A DNA stretch of 64,000 nt from Rosistilla carotiformis. Its GTDB lineage: Bacteria; Planctomycetota; Planctomycetia; Pirellulales; Pirellulaceae. The position numbers were made by a program, and so were the translations under genes. The notes beneath the pieces were generated by a model that was not told the DNA's origin, did no database searches, and saw nothing but the letters and a program-made list of their open reading frames with translations. Each line of letters opens with the position of its first letter. Position 1 is the first letter of the stretch. Below are positions 55,648-64,000 of this stretch, one piece after another. The stretch is from contig NZ_CP036348.1 of NCBI RefSeq assembly GCF_007753095.1, positions 4,464,001-4,528,000 on the forward strand, in the 5' to 3' direction.

Positions 55648-56640
55648 CTACTCGACCTCCGCTCGACTGAACAACGCTGGCTGAGGAATCGCATCGCGAC
55701 GGCGCTCGTTCGCCGGTGCCACCGCATCCTCCGTGGGAAGGGGCCGCGGCATGTTGGACGATTGCGACGGCGCATCCCAATCGTCCAACGGCTCGGCTTG
55801 GGCCGAACTCAGATAAGCTTTCGCCTTCAGCACCTCGGCATGCAGCACATCGAATTCGGGAATGTTGGCGTCCCATTCCAACAGCGTTGAAGCCCGGATC
55901 CCGCGTTGGTAGGCATATCGAAACAGCTCCCACACGCGATCGACCACGCGTCCATCGTGCGTGTCGATGCAGTGGGTTCCAAGATCGGTGTGCCCCGCCA
56001 AATGGAACTGGACAACGCGATCGGCGGGGATCGAATCGAGGTATTCGGTAGGAGAGAAATCGTGATTCACGCTGGAGACGTAGACGTTGTTCACGTCCAA
56101 CAACAACTGGCATCCACTTTCGATCGTCATTCGGCGGATGAACTCCCATTCGCTCATCGTCGAATCGCGGAAGGTGACGTAGGTGCTGGGATTCTCCAGC
56201 ACCAACGGCCGTTCCAGAATTTCTTGCACGATTCGAATCCGATCGCAGACGTGGCGTAGCGATTCTTCGTGGTAAGGGATGGGTAACAGATCGTGGGTGT
56301 TTTTTGATGCGATCCCAGTCCAACAGACATGGTCCGAAACCCAGCGTGCGCCGGTCTCATCGGCCAGTCGCTTCAGCTTTTTCAAGTATTCGAGGTTCAA
56401 CGGATCGCTGCTGCCGATCGACATCGAAACCCCGTGCATTACGATCGGGTACCGTTCGGCGATTTGGTCCAGGACGTAAAGCGGACGCCCTTGGCAGTCC
56501 ATGAAGTTCTCGGAGATGATTTCGAACCAATCGACCGCCGGTTGATGCTCCAAAATGTGTGCAAAGTGGGCGGTCCGCAGCCCAACGCCAAGCCCCAAGC
56601 CAGATGCCGTAGGCGATGGTTCTCGATTCGAATCGGTCAT
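55648..56640 (-). CDS. bufB: DUF692 multinuclear non-heme iron oxidase (MNIO; HvfB/BufB-like)
   Basis: 330 aa from ATG at 56638-56640; a start at 56691 would run into the intergenic hairpin. TIM-barrel DUF692 family, with metal-ligand-rich blocks in order: WFEIISENFM, VMHGVSMSIGSSDPL, WVSDHVCW, LVLENPSTYVTF, LLLDVNNVYVSSVNHDFSP and VVQFHLAGHTD. MNIOs use iron to oxidise cysteine side chains of a ribosomal peptide, giving thiooxazoles or oxazolone-thioamides. The cognate precursor is the Cys-rich protein encoded just upstream. The C-terminal ~50 residues are Pro/Ala-rich and extra. Confidence 0.9.
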   Translation of the reverse strand: MTDSNREPSPTASGLGLGVGLRTAHFAHILEHQPAVDWFEIISENFMDCQGRPLYVLDQIAERYPIVMHGVSMSIGSSDPLNLEYLKKLKRLADETGARWVSDHVCWTGIASKNTHDLLPIPYHEESLRHVCDRIRIVQEILERPLVLENPSTYVTFRDSTMSEWEFIRRMTIESGCQLLLDVNNVYVSSVNHDFSPTEYLDSIPADRVVQFHLAGHTDLGTHCIDTHDGRVVDRVWELFRYAYQRGIRASTLLEWDANIPEFDVLHAEVLKAKAYLSSAQAEPLDDWDAPSQSSNMPRPLPTEDAVAPANERRRDAIPQPALFSRAEVE

Positions 56641-56673
56641 TGGTTCAAGGCTCCCGGAGGTGTTGCAACAAAC

Positions 56674-56707
56674 AACGGCTGGTCGTGACAAAACAGGACC
56701 AGCCGTT
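56674..56707 (-). promoter_or_regulatory. 11-bp perfect hairpin between bufA and bufB
   Basis: AACGGCTGGTC and GACCAGCCGTT pair perfectly around a 12-nt loop; on the coding strand TTGTTTGTTG follows. It sits 40 bp after the precursor stop and before the MNIO start. It may be a leaky terminator or 3' stabiliser that yields more precursor than enzyme mRNA, a usual arrangement for RiPP operons. Confidence 0.65.
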
Positions 56708-56746
56708 GGAATCGGTTAACGAACATGGTTTGCTGCGCGTCACGCT

Positions 56747-57172
56747 TTATTTAGGTGCTGGACCGACCTTCTTGGCGGCAGCTGTCATCAATTGCTCGAA
56801 TTGCTTGCGAGCCAATTTCCAAGCGTTGGCGTTCAAAGGCACACTGCAGCTGCCCTTGCCTTTGCATGTGTTCTGTCCGGGATAGCCGCCGCAGCCGCCA
56901 GCTCCCTTGCACTCATTGGCACCCGCGCAGTCGTGTTTTGCAACGCTTGCACAAGACCCCATACCGGCGCAATTGTGATCGCCTTTGCCTTCGCCCTTGC
57001 AAGTGTTCAATCCCTTGCAAGTGTTCGGAGAGGCGATCAACAACGCCGGATCGACTCCCAAATCGGCTTTCCCCTCGTCGGCCGATGCCAACTTGCTGCC
57101 GGCCACGAGCCCGCCCGTTGCAATCACGGCCATGCGTCCAAAATTCCGGCGTCCAATGTTCGTGTCACTCAT
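56747..57172 (-). CDS. bufA: Cys-rich Tat-exported RiPP precursor (bufferin/BufA2-like)
   Basis: 141 aa from ATG at 57170-57172, with AGAAGG 9 nt upstream; the longer frame to 57352 has no such site. N-terminus: twin-arginine signal (IGRRNFGRMAVIATGGLVAG, cleavage near SKLASA). The core (about residues 50-112) has nine Cys in short motifs: NTCKGLNTCKGEG, NCAGMGSC, DCAGANECKGAGGC and NTCKGKGSC. A Lys-rich helical tail follows. CKGxNxCKGxGxC patterns are typical of BufA2-type bufferins, peptides modified by an MNIO and thought to sequester copper in the periplasm. The metal and the modified Cys are unknown here. Confidence 0.82.
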   Translation of the reverse strand: MSDTNIGRRNFGRMAVIATGGLVAGSKLASADEGKADLGVDPALLIASPNTCKGLNTCKGEGKGDHNCAGMGSCASVAKHDCAGANECKGAGGCGGYPGQNTCKGKGSCSVPLNANAWKLARKQFEQLMTAAAKKVGPAPK

Positions 57173-58043
57173 AGTAAGTACCTTCTTTCGGGAAGTGGAT
57201 GTAAACGACGACGAGCTTGCTGCCGATGCCAGTGGATCCGGTCGGAGCCAAACCAACGGTGCTGCCGAAGCAATCGTCACGCAGACGATTACCAATCGAA
57301 TAGCGATCGCGGCATCTGCACTCGGTGCTGTGGAATCCTGAGAGAATTCCACCGCAATCCAATCGTCGCTTCGCAGTCTAGCCGCGTCGCCTCCCAGTGA
57401 TTGTGTGCCATCTAACAGAACCCCACGCCTTAGCCAAAAGAAGTAGCCAGGGAGAAAGCCCCCCCACCCTTCGACGAACGGATTCCTCTACCCGGGGCGT
57501 CTTGGCAGTGGAGCCCCCAATCGAACGGAAACGTCTCCCATTCGCGCCGCACATGGATCGTGCAATTTTTTCATGTTGTATTTTCGATCCGCAGAAAACA
57601 TTAGGTCGAACAATCACCCTAACCATGTGCCCAACCATCAATCGAAACGATCTGCCCGAGAATGAGATGCACGCACGACGCCGCCCCGCTCCGCGATTTG
57701 CCCTTATCCAATGCGAATCATGCCATCTTCCTCATCGCTCCCCGCATGAGGAACAGCAGCACTCCACAACCGAAGGGTTGGCCGAATTCCTATAAAGTGA
57801 AACGCCCCACGGCTGATGGAGCACTGCCCTTAAAGCGATCACAGGGAGCCCCCCTGTGCGCCAAAGCCGCGACCTGTTAACACTTCGCACTACCCGACCT
57901 CGCAGGAGCGGACCGTGGTTCAAAGAAGCCGAATGGTGCCGGCAACTGCGTCGTGTGAGGCGCCTTATCTACACTCATCCCCAGTCCGACAGACATAAGC
58001 GTTTACAAACGCCGCGATCGCCACCGGTCCAAAGGAAAATTGC
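57173..58043. other. Long intergenic region upstream of the bufferin operon
   Basis: About 870 bp. The frames seen are Arg/Pro/Ser-rich with no conserved look, and none has a ribosome site. The bufA promoter (leftwards) and the oxidoreductase promoter (rightwards) must be here. No repeat recognised. Confidence 0.4.
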
Positions 58044-59417
58044 ATGCGAGTTTGGAAAGTTGGAATCATAGGAGGCGGGCCCGGCGGCTTGACGACGGCC
58101 TATTCGCTGCAAAAGATCGCGGATCGCCCGTTCCATGTGACGCTATTCGAGGCCAGCGATCGGCTGGGGGGAAAGATCCTCACGCCGCAATTCAGCAAAG
58201 CATCCTCACGCTACGAAGCGGGGGCGGCGGAATTCTATGGATACTCGCAATTTGACGACGATCCGCTGCGGGAATTGATTGCCGAACTCGGATTGCCCGT
58301 CACGCAAATGGAGGGCTGTGCGGTGATCATGAACAACCGCGTCCTTTCAAATCTCGATGATGTTCGCGATCACTTGGGGCTCGAAGCGTTCGCTGCGGTG
58401 ACAGCGTTCGACCGCCGCGCTCGCGACCACATGACACCGGAGGAATTCTATCAATCCGACTACCCCGAAGGGTCGACTCGCCAACCCGACCGGCGTCGCT
58501 TTGATTCGATGTTAGACGCGATTGACAACGACGACGCACGCCAATATATCGAGGCGATGATCCACAGCGATCTGGCGACGGAGCCCAAGCAAACCAGCGT
58601 CGATTATGGTGTGCAGAACTACGTCATGAACCATCCTGCGTACATGAGCCTGTACAGCATTGAAGGGGGCAATGAGCGTTTGCCGCGCGAACTCGTCGCA
58701 CGGATCGACGCGGACATCCTGCGTGATTGCCCGGTTCGCAGCGTCTGCAAACTCGAGGATGATCGATTGCGCATTGCATCGCGCCATCACGGTGAGGATC
58801 GACAGGACGATTTTGATTTTGTTGTCATCGCCCTGCCACACAATCAAGTGAACTCGGTTGCGTTTGAAGGGGATCGGCTTGCCGAGGCGATTCGAACGCA
58901 CCACGACTACTTCAATTACCCAGCCCATTATCTGCGCGTCACGATCTTGTTCGACGAACCCTTCTGGCGTCGTACGTTGACCGATTCGTTCTGGATGCTG
59001 GATCGCATGGGGGGATGCTGCTTGTACGACGAATCCTCACGCGATCTGGAGAGTACCCACGGCGTGTTGGGTTGGTTGTTGGGGGGCAGCAATGCGGAAG
59101 AGATGAGTCACTTGGACGACGAGCGGTTGATCCAAGAGGCACTCGATTCGCTGCCCGACTTCCTCGCCGATGGACGCGAGCGTTTTGTCGAGGGGCGCGT
59201 CCATCGTTGGATTGGCGCGGTCAATGCGATGCCAGGTGGGATGGTGCCGCTGAGCCAAGATCGCCGCCACCAACCCGAGCCGACAGAACATGCCAACCTC
59301 TATATGGTCGGCGACTACTTGTATGACTCCACTCTCAACGGTGTCCTCGACTCGGCCAACTATGTCGCCGCGTGGATTGCGGGACGCATGAACAACAACG
59401 GAAAGGACCTAGTGTGA
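58044..59417 (+). CDS. FAD-dependent amine oxidase-like oxidoreductase
   Basis: 457 aa. The N-terminal FAD-binding motif is GIIGGGPGGLTTAYSLQ, followed about 20 residues later by LFEASDRLGGKILT, the GG doublet of the amine oxidase/phytoene desaturase superfamily. EAGAAEFYGY lies in the substrate-side FAD contact region, and the C-terminal NLYMVGDYLYDSTLNGVLDS is the second FAD contact. The substrate is not predictable. Its stop overlaps the GTG start of the next gene (GTGA), so it is the first gene of a coupled operon. Confidence 0.82.
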   Translation: MRVWKVGIIGGGPGGLTTAYSLQKIADRPFHVTLFEASDRLGGKILTPQFSKASSRYEAGAAEFYGYSQFDDDPLRELIAELGLPVTQMEGCAVIMNNRVLSNLDDVRDHLGLEAFAAVTAFDRRARDHMTPEEFYQSDYPEGSTRQPDRRRFDSMLDAIDNDDARQYIEAMIHSDLATEPKQTSVDYGVQNYVMNHPAYMSLYSIEGGNERLPRELVARIDADILRDCPVRSVCKLEDDRLRIASRHHGEDRQDDFDFVVIALPHNQVNSVAFEGDRLAEAIRTHHDYFNYPAHYLRVTILFDEPFWRRTLTDSFWMLDRMGGCCLYDESSRDLESTHGVLGWLLGGSNAEEMSHLDDERLIQEALDSLPDFLADGRERFVEGRVHRWIGAVNAMPGGMVPLSQDRRHQPEPTEHANLYMVGDYLYDSTLNGVLDSANYVAAWIAGRMNNNGKDLV

Positions 59418-60289
59418 TTGCCAAAGATATTCAACGCGGCAAGGCATCGACCGATTTTGGTGTCTTTAGTGAACTGCCGTTTGGATCAGAGATTCAGCAG
59501 ATCGCGTTTGTCTCGGAACATCGCCCCGAACAAAAACTGCTGCTGGCATTGCCGATGCCGTTTCGACGATATGCGGTGAACGCAGAATCCGCCCCCGACC
59601 CGCAGACGGATGAATCCCATGACCGGCTCCAGATCATGACGATTCCCACCAGTAATCATCAGGATCCCGAACTGCAAGCGGTGGCAAGGCATTGGGTCGG
59701 TTCCCGCGCGACAGAGCAGAAGCTTCCGCTGGAAATGATGACGCTGCAGGGGGCTCAAGTTTTTTGGACGACCGGACGCGTGGCGGTCTTGGCTCCCGAA
59801 GACCGGCTCGATTCGGTGTGTCTCGCGTTAATCGAAAACTGCTGGTACGAAGCTGAACTGCGCGACATCGAACAGTTGTTAGGAGAATCGTGGCCGCAAA
59901 TGGAAGCCGATGCGCCGTTGGCGTTTACGTTTGATGAGAAGTCGTTGTCGAAACAACCTCAGCTGAAGAAGCGTTTTCAACAGCTGGTCGGAATCCGCGC
60001 CCGCCAATCGCAACTGGGCCCCTTCATTCACCAACCGCATCTGCATCCACCCACGTTGGCCAGCCAAGTGGGCGAACGGTATCGCGAACGTTCCCGCATG
60101 CTTCACCGGCATGAATTCCTGGGTGAACAGCTCGAGGTCTTCGAACGAATCTACGACGCGCTTGGACAACGGGCGAGCGATTTTGTTCAAAGCCGAACCG
60201 GGCATATTCTGGAATGGATCATTATCGTGCTGTTGCTGACCCAGCTGCTGCTGTGGGGATTTGAACTCCTGACAAGCGCAGGACAATAA
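59414..60289 (+). CDS. RMD1/DUF155-like membrane protein
   Basis: 291 aa from GTG 59414, overlapping the previous stop by 4 nt. The middle contains MMTLQGAQVFWTTGRVAVLA, LALIENCWYEAELRDIEQLL and coiled regions. The C-terminus is ERIYDALGQRASDFVQSRTG followed by one membrane helix (IIIVLLLTQLLLWGFELL). This order (beta domain, helical hairpin, C-terminal membrane anchor) fits the RMD1/DUF155 family, whose mitochondrial member RMND1 supports organelle translation; the bacterial role is unknown. The assignment is by pattern only. Confidence 0.6.
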   Translation: MIAKDIQRGKASTDFGVFSELPFGSEIQQIAFVSEHRPEQKLLLALPMPFRRYAVNAESAPDPQTDESHDRLQIMTIPTSNHQDPELQAVARHWVGSRATEQKLPLEMMTLQGAQVFWTTGRVAVLAPEDRLDSVCLALIENCWYEAELRDIEQLLGESWPQMEADAPLAFTFDEKSLSKQPQLKKRFQQLVGIRARQSQLGPFIHQPHLHPPTLASQVGERYRERSRMLHRHEFLGEQLEVFERIYDALGQRASDFVQSRTGHILEWIIIVLLLTQLLLWGFELLTSAGQ

Positions 60290-60292
60290 TCC

Positions 60293-61402
60293 ATGCGTTA
60301 CTCATCGATTGACATTCTCAAGACGGTCGCGATCGTCGTGATGGTGCTGGTGCACTTTGCCGAAAACCTATCGGGTATCGGCTTACCGATTATCGGACTC
60401 GGTGCGCCGCTGTTTACGTTCCTGTCGGGGCTTGGCTATTGCCTGTGGGTGGATGGTCTGGAACGGCGTGGGATCAGCGAGGAAGAGATTTCGAAGCGTT
60501 CGATTCGACGGGGACTGTTCGTGTTCGGCGTCGGATTCGCTTTTAACATTCTCATCTGGCTTCCCGAAGACACCTTCAATTGGGACGTCTTGACCTTTAT
60601 CGGAACCGCGATCCTGTTGTTAAATGGAATGCGGCGGTTGCCCGTACCGATTCCGATTTTGATTGCGATCGTGTCTGTCGTGGTCGCCCCTTTCCTGCGC
60701 GAGATGGCCGACTATCAAGCCTATTGGACCGAAGCCTATTTTGAAGTCGACCTAACCTTGTCCGACATTCTGATTGGATTTTTGGTCACCGGTTATTTCC
60801 CGATGTTTCCGTGGTTGGCCTATTCGATTGCTGGATTGGTCACGGGGAAGTTGATCGTTGCGAGCGCAGCAGAGGCTGAAGACGAAAGCCAACCGGAGAG
60901 AGAAAACCGATCCAGTTGGAAGATCGCCTTGGTGGGCGTTTTGTTGATGGGGAGCTCGGCCCTTCTGCTTTCGATTCGGCCGCAGATGCCCGATGCCATT
61001 GCAGAGCGTTTGTTGGGGGGATGGCATATGTTTCCAGCGACGATTGAATATGTGATGGCGACGATCGGGATGGCGATGTTCCTGTTCGGATTAGGACACC
61101 GCTTCATCGATCGAGAAACCAACACCGCGACGAAATCGAGTTGGCGAACGATTACCAAAACGTTCAGCCGATATTCGTTTACGATCTACGTCTTGCACCA
61201 CTGCGTCCACATCTGGCCGATGTGGATCTACGCGATGGCGCAGCAACAGGAGCCAACCTATTATTGGCGATCCCTGATGCCACTTGAGGTTTCCTTGCTC
61301 CTGGCGGTTCTGTTTCTCGTCGCCTGCTTCTTCGCGCTGCGGAAAGTTGGCCCCGATCGGCGGCTGGGCGTCGAAGGCTGGATGCGATGGCTTTGTGACT
61401 GA
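60293..61402 (+). CDS. DUF1624/acyltransferase-like membrane protein
   Basis: 369 aa, about ten membrane helices. The N-terminus RYSSIDILKTVAIVVMVLVH carries the conserved D-x-x-(R/K)-x-x-A...H pattern of heparan-glucosaminide acetyltransferase-like (DUF1624) and acyltransferase-3 proteins. TIYVLHHCVHIW lies near the end. It may transfer acyl groups to an exported glycan. It starts 3 bp after the RMD1-like gene stop, so it is the third gene of the operon. Confidence 0.7.
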   Translation: MRYSSIDILKTVAIVVMVLVHFAENLSGIGLPIIGLGAPLFTFLSGLGYCLWVDGLERRGISEEEISKRSIRRGLFVFGVGFAFNILIWLPEDTFNWDVLTFIGTAILLLNGMRRLPVPIPILIAIVSVVVAPFLREMADYQAYWTEAYFEVDLTLSDILIGFLVTGYFPMFPWLAYSIAGLVTGKLIVASAAEAEDESQPERENRSSWKIALVGVLLMGSSALLLSIRPQMPDAIAERLLGGWHMFPATIEYVMATIGMAMFLFGLGHRFIDRETNTATKSSWRTITKTFSRYSFTIYVLHHCVHIWPMWIYAMAQQQEPTYYWRSLMPLEVSLLLAVLFLVACFFALRKVGPDRRLGVEGWMRWLCD

Positions 61403-61601
61403 CGGTCTGAATCGCACTCACCGCGGAAGTCCACAGAAGCCAAGGGTGCGTTTTGAATTTCACAAAGGGGCCCCGGCGCATCGGCTGGATCGGTCGCTCG
61501 ATATGGCAAACGAGTCCACTTGTGGGGACAATGCGGTTCTGTTCAGATGAACACAACGTTTCATTCCCACACATAGTTCCAACGAACTGGGACATACCGA
61601 T

Positions 61602-63236
61602 ATGGTGCGGGTAGATCACAGGCAGGTTCCCTGGTGGAAAAAAGGGGTGATCTATCAGATCTATCCCCGGTCGTTTCAGGATAGCGATGCGGACGGGGTC
61701 GGAGATCTGGTCGGCATCAAATCGCGTTTGGACTATCTTGCCAGCCTGGGGATCGATGCTGTCTGGTTGTCACCGATTTATCCCTCCCCAATGGCGGATT
61801 TTGGATACGACATCGCGGACTATTGCGGTATCGATCCAATGTTTGGTGATCTTACGGGCTTCGATCGACTGCTTTCGGCGGTCCACGCGCGTGGGCTTCG
61901 GCTGCTGCTGGATTTCGTTCCCAATCATACCTCCGACCAACATCCTTGGTTTATCCAAAGTCGGTCATCACGCGAGAACCCAAAGCGAGATTGGTACATC
62001 TGGAGAGATCCGGCACCCGACGGCGGACCGCCAAACAACTGGATCAGCGACTTCGGTGGCTCGTCTTGGGAATGGGATGCAAGCACCGGCCAGTATTACC
62101 TCCACGCATTCCTGACGTCGCAACCCGACATCAATTGGCGCGAACCCCAGGTTCGTGAAGCGATGATGGCGGTGCTGAGATTTTGGCTCGACCGAGGTGT
62201 CGACGGATTTCGAATCGACGTGCTGTGGCACATCATCAAAGCGGCAACCCTGCCCGACAATCCGATCAACGCCGACTGGACGCCCGACCGCACACAGCGC
62301 GATCGGCTAATCCAGCTCCATTCGACCGACCAGCCCGAAGCGCATGCGATCTCTGCCGATTTCCGCGCGCTGGCCGATAGCTACGGCGACCGCGTCCTGA
62401 TCGGTGAGATCTGTCTGCCCAATGATCGCCTGGCTCGATGGTATGGCACGGCAAATCGCCCGCAAGTGCATATGCCGTTCAACTTCCAGCTGATCGAAAG
62501 CGTCTGGGACGCCGCAGTGATCCGACAGTCGATCGCCGACTATGAGGCCTCGTTGCCGGAATTCGGTTGGCCCAACTGGGTGATCGGAAGTCACGACGCG
62601 GCCCGCATTGCCGCGCGAGTCGGCGACGCGCAGGCTCGTGTTGCCGCAATGCTTCTGTTGACTCTTCGTGGCACGCCGACGTTGTACCAGGGGGACGAAA
62701 TTGGGATCGGCAAGGTGACGATCCCGCCCGATCGCGTGCGCGATCCACAAGGACTGCGTCAGCCTGGCCTGGGGCTCGGACGCGATCGTTCGCGCACTCC
62801 GATGCCGTGGGACGGATCGACCCACGCTGGCTTCAGCACGCTGGATCCCTGGCTGCCGCTCAACGAAGACTGGCCAACTCGAAACGTCGCAGCGCAAGAT
62901 CGGGACGCCGATTCCCTCCTATCGCTCTACCGATCTCTGTTGGCGCTGCGGCGCTCCCACGACGCACTCGCAATCGGTGAGATCACCCTTGTCGACGCAG
63001 CCGAGGACGTGCTCGCCTACCAGCGGCGACATGCGGGCGAGTCCTTGCTGATCGTGCTGAACCTGGGTGGCAAGACGCGTCCTCTGATGTTGCCGACCAA
63101 GACTTGTGTCGCCGAAGTTCTTGCCTCGACACTTCTGCCATCCACTGCGAGTCGATCGCATCGGGCGTTTCGCTCGGTGGACAACGTGCTCGCCCCTGAC
63201 GAAGGCCTCGTCTTGCGACTGAAAGAGAAACACTGA
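61602..63236 (+). CDS. GH13 alpha-glucosidase/oligo-1,6-glucosidase-like enzyme
   Basis: 544 aa, no signal peptide. GH13 signature regions in order: DFVPNHTSDQHPWF, GFRIDVLWHI (nucleophile Asp), LIGEICLP (acid/base Glu) and VIGSHDAAR (stabilising Asp). The N-terminus WWKKGVIYQIYPRSFQDSDA and PSPMADFGYDIADY match the oligo-1,6-glucosidase/trehalose-enzyme subgroup. A beta-sandwich C-domain ends the protein. It hydrolyses or transfers short alpha-glucosides in the cytoplasm. It sits one base before the glycosyltransferase gene. Confidence 0.92.
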   Translation: MVRVDHRQVPWWKKGVIYQIYPRSFQDSDADGVGDLVGIKSRLDYLASLGIDAVWLSPIYPSPMADFGYDIADYCGIDPMFGDLTGFDRLLSAVHARGLRLLLDFVPNHTSDQHPWFIQSRSSRENPKRDWYIWRDPAPDGGPPNNWISDFGGSSWEWDASTGQYYLHAFLTSQPDINWREPQVREAMMAVLRFWLDRGVDGFRIDVLWHIIKAATLPDNPINADWTPDRTQRDRLIQLHSTDQPEAHAISADFRALADSYGDRVLIGEICLPNDRLARWYGTANRPQVHMPFNFQLIESVWDAAVIRQSIADYEASLPEFGWPNWVIGSHDAARIAARVGDAQARVAAMLLLTLRGTPTLYQGDEIGIGKVTIPPDRVRDPQGLRQPGLGLGRDRSRTPMPWDGSTHAGFSTLDPWLPLNEDWPTRNVAAQDRDADSLLSLYRSLLALRRSHDALAIGEITLVDAAEDVLAYQRRHAGESLLIVLNLGGKTRPLMLPTKTCVAEVLASTLLPSTASRSHRAFRSVDNVLAPDEGLVLRLKEKH

Positions 63237-63237
63237 T

Positions 63238-64000
63238 ATGCGTGTTGCGATGTTGGCTCCGATTGCTTGGCGGACGCCGCCAAGAAACTACGGCCCCTGG
63301 GAACTTGTCACCAGCATGCTGACCGAGGCACTGGTCGAGCGTGGCGTCGACGTGACGTTGTTTGCCACCCTCGATAGCATGACGACGGGGACGCTCGATG
63401 GCGTCGTGCCAGCGCCGTATGGCGACGATTCGTCGATCGATGCCAAGGTCTGGGAATTCCGCCACCTTGCCTACCTCTTCGAACAGGCCGACCAATTTGA
63501 TCTGATTCACAACCAAGCGGATTTTCCCGCCCACGCGTTTTCGCGGTTGATCGACACGCCGATCGTGACGACGATCCACGGATTCTCGTCCAATCGCATT
63601 CTGCCAATGTATGTGGAATACCAAGACATTGTCCATTTTGTCGCGATCAGCGACGCCGACCGCTGTGCCGATCTGCGCTATGCGGCGACGATCCATCACG
63701 GAATTCCTATCGACGATTTTCCGTTGAATCTAACGGGTAGCGACGATCTGCTTTTCTTTGGACGCATCCATCCCGACAAGGGGGCTGCCGAGGCGATCGC
63801 TGCTGCGCGGGCGAGCGGCCGCCAGCTCCACATGTATGGGATCGTGCAGGATACCGACTACTATGATCGCGAAGTTCGACCAGCCGAAGATGGCGTAACG
63901 ATTACCTATCACGGCGTTGTCGGAGGGGAACAGCGGCTGCATGCTCTTGGGTCCGCCCGCGCGCTTTTGCATCTGATCAATTTCGATGAGCCATTCGGGC
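63238..64000 (+). CDS. Glycosyltransferase, group 1 (truncated by window end)
   Basis: The first 254 codons are present. The N-terminus MRVAMLAPIAWRTPPRNYGP, then WELVTSMLTEALVERGVDVT, is the GT4 donor-side domain with the PPxxYGPxE motif. DLIHNQADFPAHAFSRL and TTIHGFS follow, then the start of the second Rossmann domain (LFFGRIHPDKGAAEAIAAAR) and LLHLINFDEPFG. It follows the GH13 gene directly and is likely co-transcribed with it, which suggests joint glycan or trehalose-type metabolism. Confidence 0.88.
   Translation, partial: MRVAMLAPIAWRTPPRNYGPWELVTSMLTEALVERGVDVTLFATLDSMTTGTLDGVVPAPYGDDSSIDAKVWEFRHLAYLFEQADQFDLIHNQADFPAHAFSRLIDTPIVTTIHGFSSNRILPMYVEYQDIVHFVAISDADRCADLRYAATIHHGIPIDDFPLNLTGSDDLLFFGRIHPDKGAAEAIAAARASGRQLHMYGIVQDTDYYDREVRPAEDGVTITYHGVVGGEQRLHALGSARALLHLINFDEPFG

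Noticed and set aside
57397-57795. A 132-codon + strand frame upstream of the oxidoreductase gene
   Set aside because: Composition (Arg, His, Pro, Ser-rich) and lack of any motif or ribosome site suggest chance.

Overview
The window looks like a chromosomal segment of a planctomycete of the Pirellulales (Rhodopirellula/Rosistilla-like). I infer this from a YTV-repeat cysteine-rich wall protein, a secreted sulfatase, a stand-alone RNA polymerase alpha-CTD protein, DUF3472 and other planctomycete-type exported proteins, frequent GTG/TTG starts with weak Shine-Dalgarno sites, moderately high G+C and many dispersed hairpin repeats. No tRNA, rRNA or CRISPR array was seen.

Layout. 1-5 kb: exported phosphatase/phosphodiesterase genes, gdhA and a DUF3472 protein. 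5.3-6.4 kb: six tandem copies of a ~188-bp hairpin repeat. 6.5-21.3 kb: an accessory, repeat-rich stretch with a lipoprotein hydrolase, a REP-associated transposase remnant, a sulfatase, a zinc-ribbon protein, a VapBC-type toxin-antitoxin pair, a complete IS3-family element inserted in one of the repeats (4-bp target duplication), and a two-gene reverse transcriptase operon on the minus strand. 21.4-26 kb: Tat-exported and secreted proteins of unknown function, a 272-bp tandem repeat, a TMEM14-type protein and two MITE-like palindromes. 26-30 kb: an iron/heme uptake locus (tonB, hemP, and a divergent TonB-dependent receptor). 30-54.4 kb: mostly housekeeping genes (argS, a reductase/glycosyltransferase pair, an RluA-type pseudouridine synthase, a Kef-type antiporter, alpha-CTD protein, YTV protein, a PfkB kinase, an aldolase-like protein, mutY, a membrane pseudokinase, glgA, dinG, a GIY-YIG protein, pyrF, rlmH, csrA). 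54.7-57.2 kb: a bufferin-type RiPP operon (Cys-rich Tat precursor, DUF692/MNIO enzyme, DUF2063 partner). 58-64 kb: a same-strand run with a flavin amine oxidase-like enzyme, an RMD1/DUF155-like membrane protein, a DUF1624-like acyltransferase, a GH13 alpha-glucosidase and a glycosyltransferase that runs off the end.

Most interesting: the reverse transcriptase pair (17.8-20.9 kb) has the architecture of a type 3 defence-associated RT system (DRT3; a short and a long RT). Just downstream of it, on the same strand, lies an unannotated structured region of about 110 nt. It carries a CACACACAC tract next to a perfect hairpin and ends in a strong intrinsic terminator. This is what a DRT3 non-coding RNA with an AC-repeat template should look like. 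The second highlight is the bufferin-type operon, whose precursor carries nine cysteines in CKG/CAG-type motifs.
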